Shown here: positions 9,368 through 18,904 of the stretch, in pieces
Position numbering within the stretch: the first letter of the stretch is position 1
Layout: every line of letters begins with the position of its first letter
Assembly: GCA_002287035.1 (NCBI GenBank)
Contig: NSKG01000012.1
Coordinates: 1 to 64,000 of the forward strand
Source of the DNA: Pseudomonas sp. WN033
Lineage (GTDB): Bacteria > Pseudomonadota > Gammaproteobacteria > Pseudomonadales > Pseudomonadaceae
Direction of reading: 5' to 3'
DNA: 64,000 nucleotides
The notes under the pieces: generated by a model
Databases searched by the model: none
What the model saw: the letters and a program-made list of their open reading frames with translations, nothing else
What the model was told of the DNA's origin: nothing
Program-made: the position numbers and the translations under genes

Positions 9368-9507
9368 GGAACCTCTGAAAAACGTAGGCGAGGCAGGCAA
9401 GACAAGGCAAAAACAGCCGAAAAAGCGCAGTTTACGTGGTGTAAATGAGCATTTTGAGGCTGTTTTTAACGCCGTATTGCCAACGCAGGTAGTTTTTCAG
9501 AGGTTCC
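9368..9507. mobile_element. 140-bp MITE with perfect 16-bp inverted ends and TCAA duplication
   Basis: Perfect 16-bp terminal inverted repeats, GGAACCTCTGAAAAAC at 9368-9383 and its complement at 9492-9507, enclose a non-coding core that is itself an imperfect palindrome (AAAAACAGCC pairs with GGCTGTTTTT, with a small TTTAC/GTAAA hairpin in the middle). The element is flanked by a direct TCAA at 9364-9367 and 9508-9511, consistent with a 4-bp target duplication. There is no transposase; it must be moved in trans. The ends resemble those of IS5-like elements, which is from memory. The folded RNA could also serve as a terminator between the HIT gene and coq7. Confidence 0.85.
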
Positions 9508-9565
9508 TCAACCCCCGAATGGCCCGGCTGCAGGTATACTGACCGGGCATTTTCAGGAGTACTCC

Positions 9566-10210
9566 ATGAACAGCCGCCATTACAGTTTGCTCGACCGCCT
9601 GCTGACCCAGGCCGATCAGTCCCTGCGCACCCTGGTTCCCGGTGCTGCCCAAGCTCAGCGGCCATCGCCCGCCGCCCAACTGGCCAATGTACCCATGGAT
9701 GATGAAGAGCGCCGCCATATCGCCGGCCTGATGCGCATCAATCACACCGGCGAGGTCTGTGCTCAGGCGCTCTATCAGGGCCAGGCGTTGACGGCCAAAT
9801 TGCCGGATGTTCGGGAAAAGATGGAGCATGCTGCGGCCGAGGAAATCGACCACCTGGCCTGGTGCGAGCAGCGCCTGCGCGAACTCAACAGTCAGCCCAG
9901 CGTCTTCAACCCACTGTTCTATGGACTGTCATTCGGTATTGGCGCAGCTGCCGGATTGATCAGTGACCGGGTCAGCCTCGGCTTTGTCGCCGCCACTGAG
10001 CAACTGGTTGAGCGTCATCTGGACGATCACCTGGCCCAGTTGCCGGAAGAAGACATCAAGTCGCGGGCGATCCTCGAACAAATGCGCGAAGACGAAATTG
10101 AGCACGGCAATCAAGCCCTGGATGCCGGAGGGGTCGTGTTCCCGCCTCCGGTCAAGGCGGCCATGGTACTGCTGTCCAAAGTCATGACCAAGGCCACCTA
10201 CCGGACCTGA
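9566..10210 (+). CDS. coq7: 3-demethoxyubiquinol 3-hydroxylase (Coq7)
   Basis: Di-iron monooxygenase that hydroxylates demethoxyubiquinol in ubiquinone biosynthesis at the inner membrane. The 214-residue protein shows the carboxylate-bridged di-iron ligands: E in HTGEVCAQ near residue 60, EEIDH near 92-96, and a second E..ExxH in EDEIEH near 178. Bacterial Coq7 of Pseudomonas has this length. The promoter region begins only about 60 bp after the MITE, whose insertion may affect its expression. A perfect 11-bp hairpin at the stop codon separates it from the convergent OsmC gene. Confidence 0.95.
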   Translation: MNSRHYSLLDRLLTQADQSLRTLVPGAAQAQRPSPAAQLANVPMDDEERRHIAGLMRINHTGEVCAQALYQGQALTAKLPDVREKMEHAAAEEIDHLAWCEQRLRELNSQPSVFNPLFYGLSFGIGAAAGLISDRVSLGFVAATEQLVERHLDDHLAQLPEEDIKSRAILEQMREDEIEHGNQALDAGGVVFPPPVKAAMVLLSKVMTKATYRT

Positions 10211-10221
10211 GTCCGGTAGGT
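10196..10221. terminator. Hairpin between convergent coq7 and osmC-like gene
   Basis: An 11-bp perfect stem ACCTACCGGAC/GTCCGGTAGGT with a CTGA loop. The coq7 stop codon lies in the loop. No T-run follows on either strand, but the perfect stem at a convergent junction fits a bidirectional terminator. Confidence 0.6.
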
Positions 10222-10225
10222 GCGC

Positions 10226-10648
10226 TCAGTCGACCTCGACGATTTCGTAGTCGTGGCTGATCTCGACGCCGCCACGCCCGAGCATGATCGAAGCCGAGCA
10301 GTACTTTTCCGCCGACAACTCGACCGCACGCTTGACATGGGCTTCCTTGAGCCCCTTGCCACGAACCACGAAATGCACGTGAATACGGGTGAACACCTTG
10401 GGTTCACTATCGGCACGCTCGGCGTCGAGCAGGGCATGCACATCGCGAATGTCCTGGCGGGCCTTTTTCAGGATGCTGACCACATCGTAACTAGCGCAAC
10501 CGCCCAGACCGATCAGCACGGTCTCCATCGGACGAACGCCCATGTTGCGGCCACCGGCGTCTTCCGGCCCGTCCATGACCACGGTATGACCACTGCCGGA
10601 CTCACCAAGGAACATGGCTCCGTCAACCCATTTGATATGCGCTTTCAT
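10226..10648 (-). CDS. OsmC family peroxiredoxin-like protein
   Basis: OsmC/Ohr-fold protein expected to reduce peroxides with cysteine thiols in the cytosol. The 140-residue form starts at the ATG at 10648, preceded by GGGAGAAA; a start 21 bp upstream has no such site. The two family cysteines are seen in GLGGCASYDVV (about residue 49) and EKYCSASIML (about 112), the second followed by the usual hydrophobic stretch. It belongs to the YhfA-like subgroup found next to vfr/crp in Pseudomonas. It is divergent from crp; the roughly 190 bp between them holds no operator that I recognise. Confidence 0.87.
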   Translation of the reverse strand: MKAHIKWVDGAMFLGESGSGHTVVMDGPEDAGGRNMGVRPMETVLIGLGGCASYDVVSILKKARQDIRDVHALLDAERADSEPKVFTRIHVHFVVRGKGLKEAHVKRAVELSAEKYCSASIMLGRGGVEISHDYEIVEVD

Positions 10649-10835
10649 CGTATTTCTCCCGCCAGACACCCATTGTTCGAGGTTGCGCAGAATACCACAG
10701 TCGTCGACCCCACCATGGCATACTGGCCATCACCGGCAAAACTGGACATAATCGCGATTGGTCTCAGCACGAGGCTTTTAATACCACTCTGCCATCACAA
10801 CATACCCGACACAAGAATCGGCCAGGATATAGCTA

Positions 10836-11480
10836 ATGGTTCCTATCACCTTGACCCCTAAAATAAAAAATCTCGATGCATTCCTGACCCACTGCCACCG
10901 CCGTCGCTTCGCCGCCCGCAGCACCATCATCCATGCCGGAGACAGTTCTGACAGCCTGTTCTATATCGTCAAGGGCTCAGTCACGATCCTGATCGAAGAT
11001 GATCAGGGCCGCGAAATGATCATTGCCTACCTCAACCAGGGTGACTTCTTCGGGGAAATGGGGCTGTTCGATCTGGAGCAAAGCCAGCAGGACCGCAGTG
11101 CCTGGGTGCGCACCAAGACCGAGTGCGAAGTCGCAGAAATCGGTTACAGCAAATTCCGGGAAATTACCCAGCACGATCCGGAACTACTGTACTCGGTAGG
11201 CCGGCAGATGGCTGAGCGGCTGCGCAACACCACTCGCAAGGTCGGCGACCTGGCCTTTCTCGACGTCACTGGGCGGGTTGCCCGCACCCTGCTGGACCTG
11301 TGCAAACAGCCTGACGCCATGACCCATCCCGACGGCATGCAGATCAAGATCACCCGCCAGGAAATCGGTCGCATTGTCGGCTGTTCACGGGAAATGGTCG
11401 GGCGGGTACTCAAGGGCCTGGAGGATCAGGGCCTGATCGAGGTCAAAGGCAAGACCATGGTGGTCTACGGTACCCGCTGA
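10836..11480 (+). CDS. vfr: cAMP-responsive regulator (Crp/Vfr)
   Basis: Global transcription factor binding cAMP and DNA as a dimer; in P. aeruginosa Vfr controls virulence and metabolism. At 214 residues it matches Vfr. The N-terminal cyclic-nucleotide domain contains [10 protein letters not shown], the phosphate-binding cassette, and [16 protein letters not shown] with the conserved Arg-Ser; the C-terminal helix-turn-helix reads [20 protein letters not shown] (about residues 169-188), identical in pattern to Crp's recognition helix. A GC-rich hairpin follows 20 bp after the stop. Vfr rather than Anr is supported by the lack of N-terminal Fe-S cysteines. Confidence 0.95.
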   Translation: MVPITLTPKIKNLDAFLTHCHRRRFAARSTIIHAGDSSDSLFYIVKGSVTILIEDDQGREMIIAYLNQGDFFGEMGLFDLEQSQQDRSAWVRTKTECEVAEIGYSKFREITQHDPELLYSVGRQMAERLRNTTRKVGDLAFLDVTGRVARTLLDLCKQPDAMTHPDGMQIKITRQEIGRIVGCSREMVGRVLKGLEDQGLIEVKGKTMVVYGTR

Positions 11481-11499
11481 GATCGGGCTGTCATTGATG

Positions 11500-11519
11500 G
11501 GGCCGCCTGACGGCGGCCC
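11500..11519 (+). terminator. Hairpin after crp/vfr
   Basis: Perfect 8-bp stem GGGCCGCC/GGCGGCCC with a TGAC loop, 20 bp after the crp stop and before bioA. It lacks a T-run, so termination strength is uncertain. Confidence 0.5.
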
Positions 11520-11567
11520 ATGGCCTCAGGTACAATCGCCGGACATTTTCCTGCCTGCGAGGTGAAC

Positions 11568-12920
11568 ATGGGCCTGAACAACCAGTGGATGCAGCGTGAC
11601 CTGTCGGTACTGTGGCATCCCTGCACCCAGATGAAAGACCATGAACACATGCCGATCATCCCGATCCAGCGCGGCGACGGGGTGTGGCTGCATGACTTCG
11701 AGGGTAACCGCTACATCGATGCGGTCAGCTCCTGGTGGGTCAACATCTTCGGCCACGCCAACCCTTATATCAATCAGAAGGTCAAGGATCAGCTCGATCA
11801 GCTCGAACACGTGATCCTGGCTGGCTTCAGCCATACCCCGGTAATCGAGTTATCGGAAAAGCTGGTAGCCATGACCCCCGCGCCGCTGACTCGCTGCTTC
11901 TACGCCGACAACGGCTCCTCATGCATCGAAGTGGCGCTGAAAATGAGCTTCCATTATTGGCTCAACAGCGGCAAACCGCAGAAAAAGCGCTTCATCACCC
12001 TGAGCAACAGCTACCACGGCGAGACCCTGGCGGCATTGGCGGTCGGCGATGTCGGGCTGTACAAGGAAACCTACCAGCCACTGCTGATGGATGTGATTAC
12101 CGTCCCCTCGCCGGACTGCTATTTCCGCGAGTCAGGGCAAAGCTGGGAAGACCACAGCCGCGCCATGTTCGCGCATATGGAGCAGACCCTGGCCGAGCAC
12201 CATGAAGAAGTCGCAGCAGTGATCGTCGAGCCGCTGATCCAGTGCGCCGGTGGCATGCGCATGTATCACCCGGTCTACCTGAAACTGCTGCGTGAAGCCT
12301 GCGATCGTTATGGCGTACACCTGATCCACGACGAGATTGCGGTCGGCTTCGGTCGCACCGGCTCACTGTTCGCCTGCGAGCAGGCCGGCATTGCTCCGGA
12401 CTTTCTGTGCCTGTCCAAGGCGCTGACCGGCGGCTACCTGCCGATGGCCGTATGCCTGACCAACGACCGCATCTACCAGGCCTTCTACGACGACTACGAA
12501 ACCCTGCGCGCATTCCTGCACTCGCACAGTTATACCGGCAACCCGCTGGCTTGTGCTGCCGCACTGGCCACCCTGGAACTGTTCGAACAGAACAACGTGA
12601 TCGAGGCCAACCGCGCGCTCGCCGCACATATGACCAAAGCCACCGCGCACTTCGCCGAGCACCCGCACGTCGCCGAAGTGCGCCAGACCGGTATGGTCCT
12701 GGCAGTCGAGATGGTCAAGGACAAGACCAGCCGTGAAGCCTACCCCTGGCAGGAGCGCCGCGGCATCCGGGTCTACCAGCATGCGCTGAAGCACCAAGCG
12801 CTGCTGCGCCCGCTCGGCAGCGTAGTGTATTTCATGCCGCCCTACGTGATCACTCCGGAACAGATTGACCATCTGGCCAGTGTCGCCTGGGAAGGTATTC
12901 AACTGGCGACCCGGGACTGA
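11568..12920 (+). CDS. bioA: Adenosylmethionine-8-amino-7-oxononanoate transaminase
   Basis: PLP enzyme of biotin synthesis that converts KAPA to DAPA with S-adenosylmethionine as amino donor. The 450-residue form begins at the ATG at 11568 after GCGAGGTGAAC. Visible are the WHPCTQMKDH N-terminal segment of BioA, the SYHGET motif near residue 147, HDEIAVGFGRTG near 255, and the PLP lysine in LSKALTGGYLPMA near 285. Class III aminotransferase relatives are excluded by the BioA-specific N terminus. It stands alone, away from bioBFHCD, and is followed 3 bp later by rsmE on the same strand. Confidence 0.95.
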   Translation: MGLNNQWMQRDLSVLWHPCTQMKDHEHMPIIPIQRGDGVWLHDFEGNRYIDAVSSWWVNIFGHANPYINQKVKDQLDQLEHVILAGFSHTPVIELSEKLVAMTPAPLTRCFYADNGSSCIEVALKMSFHYWLNSGKPQKKRFITLSNSYHGETLAALAVGDVGLYKETYQPLLMDVITVPSPDCYFRESGQSWEDHSRAMFAHMEQTLAEHHEEVAAVIVEPLIQCAGGMRMYHPVYLKLLREACDRYGVHLIHDEIAVGFGRTGSLFACEQAGIAPDFLCLSKALTGGYLPMAVCLTNDRIYQAFYDDYETLRAFLHSHSYTGNPLACAAALATLELFEQNNVIEANRALAAHMTKATAHFAEHPHVAEVRQTGMVLAVEMVKDKTSREAYPWQERRGIRVYQHALKHQALLRPLGSVVYFMPPYVITPEQIDHLASVAWEGIQLATRD

Positions 12921-12923
12921 GCC

Positions 12924-13646
12924 GTGCGGGTCTCGCGCTTCTACTGCAACCAGCCGCTGGCCAGCGGCGAACTAACGCTCGACGGCGACCTGGCCCACTA
13001 CATCAGCCGGGTGCTGCGTCTAGGGGCGGGAGCGCCAGTGCAATTGTTCGATGGCAGCGGCCAAGAGTGGCCAGGCACGGTGTTGGAAGCAGGCAAGCGC
13101 CAGGTTTGCCTGCGCCTGGACAAGCCGCTGGACGGCCAGCCCGAGTCGCCGCTGCATACCCACCTGGGCCAGGTAATGTCACGCGGCGAGCGCATGGACT
13201 GGGCGATACAGAAAGCGGTCGAACTGGGCGTCAACGAAATCACTCCGCTACTCAGCGAGCGTTGCGAGGTCAAGCTGCAGGGTGAACGCGCCGACAAGCG
13301 CCAGAGCCACTGGCAACAGGTGGCAATCAGCGCCTGTGAGCAGTGCGGACGCAGCCGGGTTCCGGTGGTACACGCCCCGCAGCCGCTGGAGGCCTGGCTC
13401 GACGGGCTTGCCGCCGAGCTCAAGCTGGTTCTGCATCATCGTACCGAACAGAGCCTGACCAGCCTGGATAAACCGGCAAGCCTGGCGCTACTGATCGGCC
13501 CTGAAGGCGGGCTCAGTAGCGGCGAAATTGCCCAGGCCGAAACCCGTGGCTTCATTGCGGCCAGCTTTGGTCCAAGGGTTTTGCGCACAGAGACCGCTCC
13601 GGTGGTTGCCCTGAGCGTTTGTCAGCATCTGTGGGGCGACTTCTGA
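12924..13646 (+). CDS. rsmE: 16S rRNA m3U1498 methyltransferase
   Basis: SPOUT-class enzyme methylating N3 of U1498 in 16S rRNA of the 30S subunit. The 240-residue protein starts with GTG directly after bioA. It shows an N-terminal PUA-like domain ([18 protein letters not shown]) and the C-terminal trefoil-knot motifs [13 protein letters not shown] (near residue 190) and [11 protein letters not shown] (near 217), which bind SAM. Its last 159 bp are overlapped on the other strand by the extended reading frame of the chemoreceptor gene. Confidence 0.95.
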   Translation: MRVSRFYCNQPLASGELTLDGDLAHYISRVLRLGAGAPVQLFDGSGQEWPGTVLEAGKRQVCLRLDKPLDGQPESPLHTHLGQVMSRGERMDWAIQKAVELGVNEITPLLSERCEVKLQGERADKRQSHWQQVAISACEQCGRSRVPVVHAPQPLEAWLDGLAAELKLVLHHRTEQSLTSLDKPASLALLIGPEGGLSSGEIAQAETRGFIAASFGPRVLRTETAPVVALSVCQHLWGDF

Positions 13647-15230
13647 CGAACCTCGGTGAGCAAGCCAGAACTCGCTGGCCAACAACTCCAGACGCAAAAC
13701 CAACTCGGCCAACTGCCCGGCATGGGCATCGTTACGCTGCATCGCCTCAGCACTCTGCTCGCTACTCTGGCGAATCCGCTGCAGACTGCAACTGATCTGC
13801 TCGCTGACCTGACTCTGCTGCTCAACCGCCGCGGCAATCTGTACGCTGGCCTGACTAATACCAGCAATGCGCCGCTCGATGCCATCCAGCGCCCGGGTTG
13901 CCTCGGTCACCCCCTCAACACATTGGTCGACCTGAACCAAACTGGCCTGCATGGCGCTGACCGCTTCGCGACTGCCCTGCTGAAGCGTTTCGACTGACTC
14001 GCGAATGCTGGCGGTCGACTGCTGGGTGCGCCCGGCCAATGCCCGTACCTCATCGGCAACCACGGCAAAGCCGCGTCCCAGCTCACCGGCCCGCGCCGCC
14101 TCGATGGCAGCATTGAGCGCCAGCAGATTGGTCTGTTCGGCAATCGCATTGATCACCCCGACCACTTCGCTGATCCGCTCACTCTGCGCGGCCAGCCGTT
14201 GCAGGCGTTCACTGGCCTCTCCGATCGCGACCGTCAGCTGCTGCATTTGCTGGCCGGTCTGCTCGACCACCCGATGCCCGTCACTGGTGGCCCGCTCTAC
14301 CCCCTCGGCATCATTGGCAGCCTGCTGGGCGCTGTGCGCCACCTCCTGAACGCTGGTGGCCATTTGCTCAACGGCGGCGGCCACCTGATCGGTTTCATCC
14401 TGCTGACAGCGATTGACCTGATTGCACTGACGCACCGCCTCGACCATCTCGCAGCTCTGTTCGGCCAATCGCCGGGCCGCATCACTGATACGCCCGACCA
14501 GCGCTGCAGCCTCAGCCTCCTGCATCGTGAAGGCAAACTCCAGCTGCCCGAACTCATCCCGGCGACCACTGTAAAGCCACTGACTGAGCGGATTGTCGCC
14601 CACCTGACGGGCACGCTGGACCAGCGCCCGCAACGGTCCAAGCTGTTGCCACAGACCCGCCAACAGCAGCAGGTAGACCAGGCCCAGCATAGCCAGCAGA
14701 CCGGCAGAGGCCAGCCCCAGCGCCAGCGCCGCCAGCCCGGCTCCGCCCAGCAGTCCGGCACCGCCCAACGCCAGCCGACCGAACAGACCCAGCACCGGCA
14801 GACGCATGGCCCTGGGCGCTTTGCCGGCCTGCAGGGCGGCGTAGCAATCCTCCGCCGCCGCAACCTGTTGGCGTGTCGGCCGCGTACGTACCGACTGATA
14901 CTCCACCACCTGACCATTCTCGTGGACCGGGGTAACGTAGGCGCTGACCCAGTAGCAATCACCCGACTTACTGCGGTTCTTCACCAGCCCCATCCAACTG
15001 CTTCCGCGCTTCAAGGTTTCCCACATCTGCCGGAACGCCTCGGGCGGCATATGCGGATGGCGAATGATATTGTGGTTCTTGCCTATCAATTCCTCGGCGG
15101 CATATCCGCTGATATGGACAAAGGTTGGGTTGGCATACGTAATAGCGCCTTTCAGATCCGTGGTGGTCAGAAGGTTGTCCCCTTCCTGCAACAGCACTTC
15201 ACGATCAGTAATCGGCAAGTTGATTTTCAT
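13488..15230 (-). CDS. Aer-type PAS chemoreceptor with long C-terminal extension
   Basis: Membrane chemoreceptor that reports redox or oxygen state to CheA/CheW. The 580-residue protein has an N-terminal PAS domain (about 20-110, with [16 protein letters not shown] typical of Aer), a hydrophobic hairpin (about 145-195), and an MCP signalling domain whose tip reads [20 protein letters not shown] near 360-380; the usual Gln after GE is Leu here. Homologues end around 520-530 residues. Here no stop occurs there and the frame continues about 53 residues in antisense to rsmE, giving a basic tail without a CheR/CheB pentapeptide. This looks like stop-codon loss, or an assembly error. Confidence 0.88.
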   Translation of the reverse strand: MKINLPITDREVLLQEGDNLLTTTDLKGAITYANPTFVHISGYAAEELIGKNHNIIRHPHMPPEAFRQMWETLKRGSSWMGLVKNRSKSGDCYWVSAYVTPVHENGQVVEYQSVRTRPTRQQVAAAEDCYAALQAGKAPRAMRLPVLGLFGRLALGGAGLLGGAGLAALALGLASAGLLAMLGLVYLLLLAGLWQQLGPLRALVQRARQVGDNPLSQWLYSGRRDEFGQLEFAFTMQEAEAAALVGRISDAARRLAEQSCEMVEAVRQCNQVNRCQQDETDQVAAAVEQMATSVQEVAHSAQQAANDAEGVERATSDGHRVVEQTGQQMQQLTVAIGEASERLQRLAAQSERISEVVGVINAIAEQTNLLALNAAIEAARAGELGRGFAVVADEVRALAGRTQQSTASIRESVETLQQGSREAVSAMQASLVQVDQCVEGVTEATRALDGIERRIAGISQASVQIAAAVEQQSQVSEQISCSLQRIRQSSEQSAEAMQRNDAHAGQLAELVLRLELLASEFWLAHRGSSEVAPQMLTNAQGNHRSGLCAQNPWTKAGRNEATGFGLGNFAATEPAFRADQ

Positions 15231-15255
15231 GCTGTCTCTCGAGTGCAGTTTATTG

Positions 15256-17475
15256 TTATTCAGCCCCTAGGCATCCCTGCAGCAACTGCTCCAGTGCTTT
15301 TCCGGACATGGGCCGTCCGAGCAGAAATCCTTGCCCAAGACAGCACCCCTCGCCCAGCAGCAGCTCAATCTGATCCTGTCGCTCAATACCCTCGGCCACT
15401 ACCTTGAGCCCCAGACTGCGACTCAGACCGATAATGGCCCGGCACAGACTCTGCTGCTTTGGATTGCTGTGGACTTCGTTAAGAAAGCTGCGATCGAGCT
15501 TGATCACGTGCAGCGGAAAGCGGTTGAGATAACCCAGGGAACAGTAGCCCGTACCAAAATCATCCAGGGCAATCTTGACGCCCATGGCAGCCAGCTCGCG
15601 CAAACTGGCCAGTGTGCTGCCCGCCTGATCGATCAGCAGGCTCTCGGTAATTTCCAGCACCAGTTTCCGGGCGGGCATTGCGGTCTTTTGCAGGATCTGC
15701 CGCAAACGCTCGACAAAGTCTGGCTCCTGTAACTGCAGACCAGACAGGTTGACCGAACAATACAGGTTGGGCGCACTCGCCTGCCACTGACGGACCTGGA
15801 GGCAGGCCTGCTCAAGCACCCAATAACCTACCGGAATAATTTCACCCGACTCTTCCAGCACTGGAATGAATGCAGCCGGAGCGACCACTTCCTCTCCATG
15901 CTGCCAGCGTAGCAATACTTCGACCGCTACTGGCTGCTCGCTCCGGTCAGGCCGCAGGTCAAACACCGGCTGAAAATGCAGCGTGAACTCATTGCGCTGC
16001 AACGCCTGCAGTACATTGCTTTCAACCTTCAGGCGCTGACGCACACGATCTTGCATGCTCTGGTCAAAGCGTTTGAAACGAGCCTTGCCGGCTTCCTTGG
16101 CACTGTATAGAGCCAAGTCCGCCGCCTGAAGGGCATCTTCCAGCCCTTGCTCGGGGAGTATTGGCGCCACACCGATACTGGCGCTGACCACCAGACTCCG
16201 TTCCCCAAGACACAGCGGCTGGCGCAGGGCAACCAGCACCCGTGCGGCAACCTCCTCGGCATCCTCAATGCAGGCCAGGTCATCGAGCAACATGACAAAC
16301 TCGTCACCACCAAACCGGGCCAGATGATCACCACCGCGCAGGCAGCCGCGCAGACGCTCTGCCACATGTACCAACACCCGATCACCAGCGGCATGGCCGA
16401 GACTATCGTTGATCAGCTTGAAGCGGTCCAGATCAATGAACAGCAAAGCCGCATGACGGGCCCCTGGGCGGCTCAAACGACGTGCAGCAGCCAGCAACTG
16501 CAGGTTCAATTGCTGGCGATTTATCAGCCCGGTCAAAGGGTCGTGTCGCGCGGCATATTCCAGCTGTCGCTGAAAGTGCTGACGTTCGCTGATATCAGTC
16601 TGCGACCCGGCAATGCGCCGTCTGCCTTCGGCATCGCGCTCCATAACACCACGGGTCAGAACCCAAAGGTAATCGTCGTCGAACTGACGAATTCGATATT
16701 CATGATGGATCCAGGGCTGACGTCCCTGGACATGTTCATCGATAGCCCGCCGCAACCCCGGCAGATCATCAGGGTGAACCCGCTCAAACCAGTGTGCCGA
16801 ACGTTGGCCAACCTGTTGCTGGGCAAGGCCGAGCATATTGGCCCAGCGCTCGGATACGTACAGCAAGTCATGCTCAAGATCCCAGTCCCAGATGCCGTCA
16901 TTGGCTCCTCTGAGTGCATGCGCATAGCGCGCTTCGCTGGACTCCAGCGCACGGTGTTCGGCAGCGATATAGGCCTCGGCGGCCAGGCTCATATCAAAGA
17001 ACACAATCTTCAACAGACTGTCAAAGGCTGCCAGAAGCTCCTGCCGAACTGGCTCACGAGGGTCATCCAGCCAGGCTTCAAGCACCCGGCTAAGGAATAA
17101 CCGGTAAGCTCCGAGATACCACTTCAGCTCGACCCCGACCCGCTCATGCACTTGCCCGATCTGCACTCGTTCGCGCAAGTAATCAATGCTGATACGCCCC
17201 TCAAACAAGCCTCGGTAGTAGGCCCGCTGCCGCCCCTTGAGTCGCCCCACAACCTCGGCATCACGCAAGATCGCTGCCGGCTCAGCATAACGCCCCAGAC
17301 GCTCGTACAGTTCCTCGACGAATCCAGCGCTGACTACTTCTGCTGCGCCGGCAAGGGCACGCAGACGCTCACCGTCCTGCTCACTCCAGTCAAGGTAGTC
17401 CAAGCGCTGCTGAAGTCCGGCACCCTCGAGCCCCAAGCGGTCGAGCAACTGGGTCAGCACGACTACTGCTTCCAT
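15256..17475 (-). CDS. Globin-coupled PAS-GGDEF-EAL c-di-GMP enzyme
   Basis: Predicted heme oxygen sensor that makes or degrades c-di-GMP. The 739-residue protein has an N-terminal protoglobin-type sensor (1-155) with the proximal heme ligand His110 in [10 protein letters not shown], a PAS domain (about 185-300) followed by [14 protein letters not shown], a GGDEF domain with intact RFGGDEF at about 387, and an EAL domain with EVLLRW near 517 and [13 protein letters not shown] near 637. Both catalytic signatures look intact. No transmembrane segment is seen, so it is cytosolic. It lies just upstream of and co-directional with the Aer-like receptor, suggesting two oxygen-responsive outputs in one locus. 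Confidence 0.92.
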   Translation of the reverse strand: MEAVVVLTQLLDRLGLEGAGLQQRLDYLDWSEQDGERLRALAGAAEVVSAGFVEELYERLGRYAEPAAILRDAEVVGRLKGRQRAYYRGLFEGRISIDYLRERVQIGQVHERVGVELKWYLGAYRLFLSRVLEAWLDDPREPVRQELLAAFDSLLKIVFFDMSLAAEAYIAAEHRALESSEARYAHALRGANDGIWDWDLEHDLLYVSERWANMLGLAQQQVGQRSAHWFERVHPDDLPGLRRAIDEHVQGRQPWIHHEYRIRQFDDDYLWVLTRGVMERDAEGRRRIAGSQTDISERQHFQRQLEYAARHDPLTGLINRQQLNLQLLAAARRLSRPGARHAALLFIDLDRFKLINDSLGHAAGDRVLVHVAERLRGCLRGGDHLARFGGDEFVMLLDDLACIEDAEEVAARVLVALRQPLCLGERSLVVSASIGVAPILPEQGLEDALQAADLALYSAKEAGKARFKRFDQSMQDRVRQRLKVESNVLQALQRNEFTLHFQPVFDLRPDRSEQPVAVEVLLRWQHGEEVVAPAAFIPVLEESGEIIPVGYWVLEQACLQVRQWQASAPNLYCSVNLSGLQLQEPDFVERLRQILQKTAMPARKLVLEITESLLIDQAGSTLASLRELAAMGVKIALDDFGTGYCSLGYLNRFPLHVIKLDRSFLNEVHSNPKQQSLCRAIIGLSRSLGLKVVAEGIERQDQIELLLGEGCCLGQGFLLGRPMSGKALEQLLQGCLGAE

Positions 17476-17542
17476 GTCCGTATTACCTCGTGGATATAAC
17501 CGCTTGTCGTTATTGTTGACTGCTGAATTTCAGGCAATAAAA

Positions 17543-17589
17543 AAAGCGCCACCCCCGAGGAGAATATAAATCCTCGGGGATGGCGCTTT
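17543..17589 (-). terminator. Rho-independent terminator
   Basis: A 19-bp stem (arms 17543-17561 and 17571-17589, one mismatch) around a 9-base AT-rich loop, followed on the minus strand by a run of Ts. It lies after the small gene that ends at 17654 and before the start of the globin-GGDEF-EAL gene, so it isolates the copper cluster from the sensor genes. Confidence 0.92.
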
Positions 17590-17653
17590 GTCTTTCAGGC
17601 CCTTATGTCCTGACCGGCAAAGCCGTCAGCATTTCATAGAGCTTTAAGCTAGC

Positions 17654-17959
17654 CTAGCGTGCCGATACTGGCAAGCTTTCCAGCAATAGCTGAAGGCGCT
17701 TGCGCAAACCACCCAACTGCTTCGAGCGAAAGGCGTGACGGGTCTGCTCAAGGGTATGAATAGCCTCAAGCAGCTCACTGGCGATGCGGCCCACATCGTT
17801 CAGCCGCTCAGGCGCCAGCCACCGGCACAACGGCGCCTGGGCACAGTCTTCGGGCTGGCATAGCAACTCACAATCGAGCGCCGCCTCATCCAGCAACCGG
17901 GCAATGACCTGGCGTTGCCGGTTATCGGCACTAACGACAACTTTCAGCGGTTTGCTCAT
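17654..17959 (-). CDS. Conserved hypothetical protein, 101 aa
   Basis: Not recognised. The first 30 residues (KVVVSADNRQRQVIARLLDE) look like the first beta-alpha unit of a receiver-like or ANTAR-type fold, and the C-terminal part is helical and basic with TRHAFRSKQLGGLRKRLQ, a pattern I associate with small Pseudomonas proteins of unknown role. Two or three cysteines occur mid-protein (CELLCQPEDCAQAPLC), which could bind a metal. The start at 17959 lacks a strong ribosome-binding site; an upstream ATG at 18016 is possible. It is the last gene on the minus strand of the first copper cluster and is followed by a good terminator. Confidence 0.6.
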   Translation of the reverse strand: MSKPLKVVVSADNRQRQVIARLLDEAALDCELLCQPEDCAQAPLCRWLAPERLNDVGRIASELLEAIHTLEQTRHAFRSKQLGGLRKRLQLLLESLPVSAR

Positions 17960-18056
17960 GAAGAAAGGACCAATATGGCATTCATTTGATATCACATTAA
18001 ACCACACATTTATCATGGCTTTATAGTCTTCCCAGAGATAGACAATCGCCTGAAAT

Positions 18057-18350
18057 TCACTCCACTTTTTCCAACTCTGTCACTACATAGCCACTATCCT
18101 GCTGCTCGGCCCTGAAGCGCACCTTGTCACCTGGGGCCAGTGACTCCAACTGCTCGGCCACAGTAACGCGAAACACCATGGTCATCGGCGGCATCTTGAG
18201 GTTGTCGATCGGACCGTGGCGCAGAGTGATGCGCTGACCGGCCTGATCGATGCGGCGCACTTCGCCCTCGCTGAAGTCGTGGCTAGTGGCAAATGCGCTG
18301 GAGCCCAGCAGCAAACCCAGACCAAGTACGATGGTTTTGATCAGTTTCAT
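18057..18350 (-). CDS. CusF-like periplasmic copper-binding protein
   Basis: Predicted periplasmic Cu(I)/Ag(I) chaperone handing metal to a Cus-type pump. The 97-residue protein has a signal peptide (about 1-21) and the CusF-fold motif KMPPMTMVF (residues 52-60) preceded by His45, giving a His plus Met metal site. The tryptophan that caps copper in E. coli CusF is not at the matching place. It is the sixth gene of the first copper cluster, 20 bp after the cupredoxin stop, and is probably in one operon with the oxidase and TolC genes. Confidence 0.88.
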   Translation of the reverse strand: MKLIKTIVLGLGLLLGSSAFATSHDFSEGEVRRIDQAGQRITLRHGPIDNLKMPPMTMVFRVTVAEQLESLAPGDKVRFRAEQQDSGYVVTELEKVE

Positions 18351-18370
18351 AGGAATGTTCCTCGTTGTAG

Positions 18371-18886
18371 TTAATGGTTGTGTCGAGCCAGTTTTGGCTC
18401 GCTGACTTGAAGCGCTCCCAGCATGCCGGCCTGGTAATGGCCAGGCAGCAGACAGGCGAATTCAAAGCGTCCGCTGCGGTTGAAGGTCCAGATCAAAGTC
18501 TGACTCTGGCCTGGGTCGACATGCGCCATCCACGGCTCGTCATGCTCCATGTCCGGGAACTGGGCCATCATCTCGGCATGTTTGGCCAGTTCCTCGGCGC
18601 TCCCCAGCACCAACTCATGTAGCAACTGGCCCTCATTGCGAATGACCAAGCGCAGGGTTTCACCTTCACGGACCTCCAGGTGGTCGGGATAAAAACGCAT
18701 GCGATCATCCATGCGTATCACCACTTCACGATCAACTGCAGACTCATCTCCAGCGATACCCCAGGCGGTTTGTTCGGGCGGCAACTGCGGTCGCTCGCCA
18801 TGGTGGGCCGGGCCGTGAGCCAAGACGTTCAGACTGGCCAGACTGATCGCCATGGCCAGACCAGTGCTCAGCAGAGAATTGTGCAT
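18371..18886 (-). CDS. Secreted cupredoxin-like copper protein (CopI-like)
   Basis: Predicted periplasmic type I copper protein used in copper tolerance. The 171-residue chain has a signal peptide (about 1-23), a His-containing linker (AHGPAHHGERP), and a plastocyanin-like domain with ligand His in LLHELVLG (about 95) and the Cys-His-Met set in ACLLPGHYQAGM (about 143-154). The acidic insert with MMAQFPDMEHDEPWM adds Met/His residues that may gather extra copper. Its start lies 18 bp after the multicopper oxidase gene, so the two are probably co-translated. CopI of Rubrivivax is the nearest described protein that I know; the match is by pattern only. Confidence 0.88.
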   Translation of the reverse strand: MHNSLLSTGLAMAISLASLNVLAHGPAHHGERPQLPPEQTAWGIAGDESAVDREVVIRMDDRMRFYPDHLEVREGETLRLVIRNEGQLLHELVLGSAEELAKHAEMMAQFPDMEHDEPWMAHVDPGQSQTLIWTFNRSGRFEFACLLPGHYQAGMLGALQVSEPKLARHNH

Positions 18887-18904
18887 ATAAGTCTCCTGTT
18901 CGGT

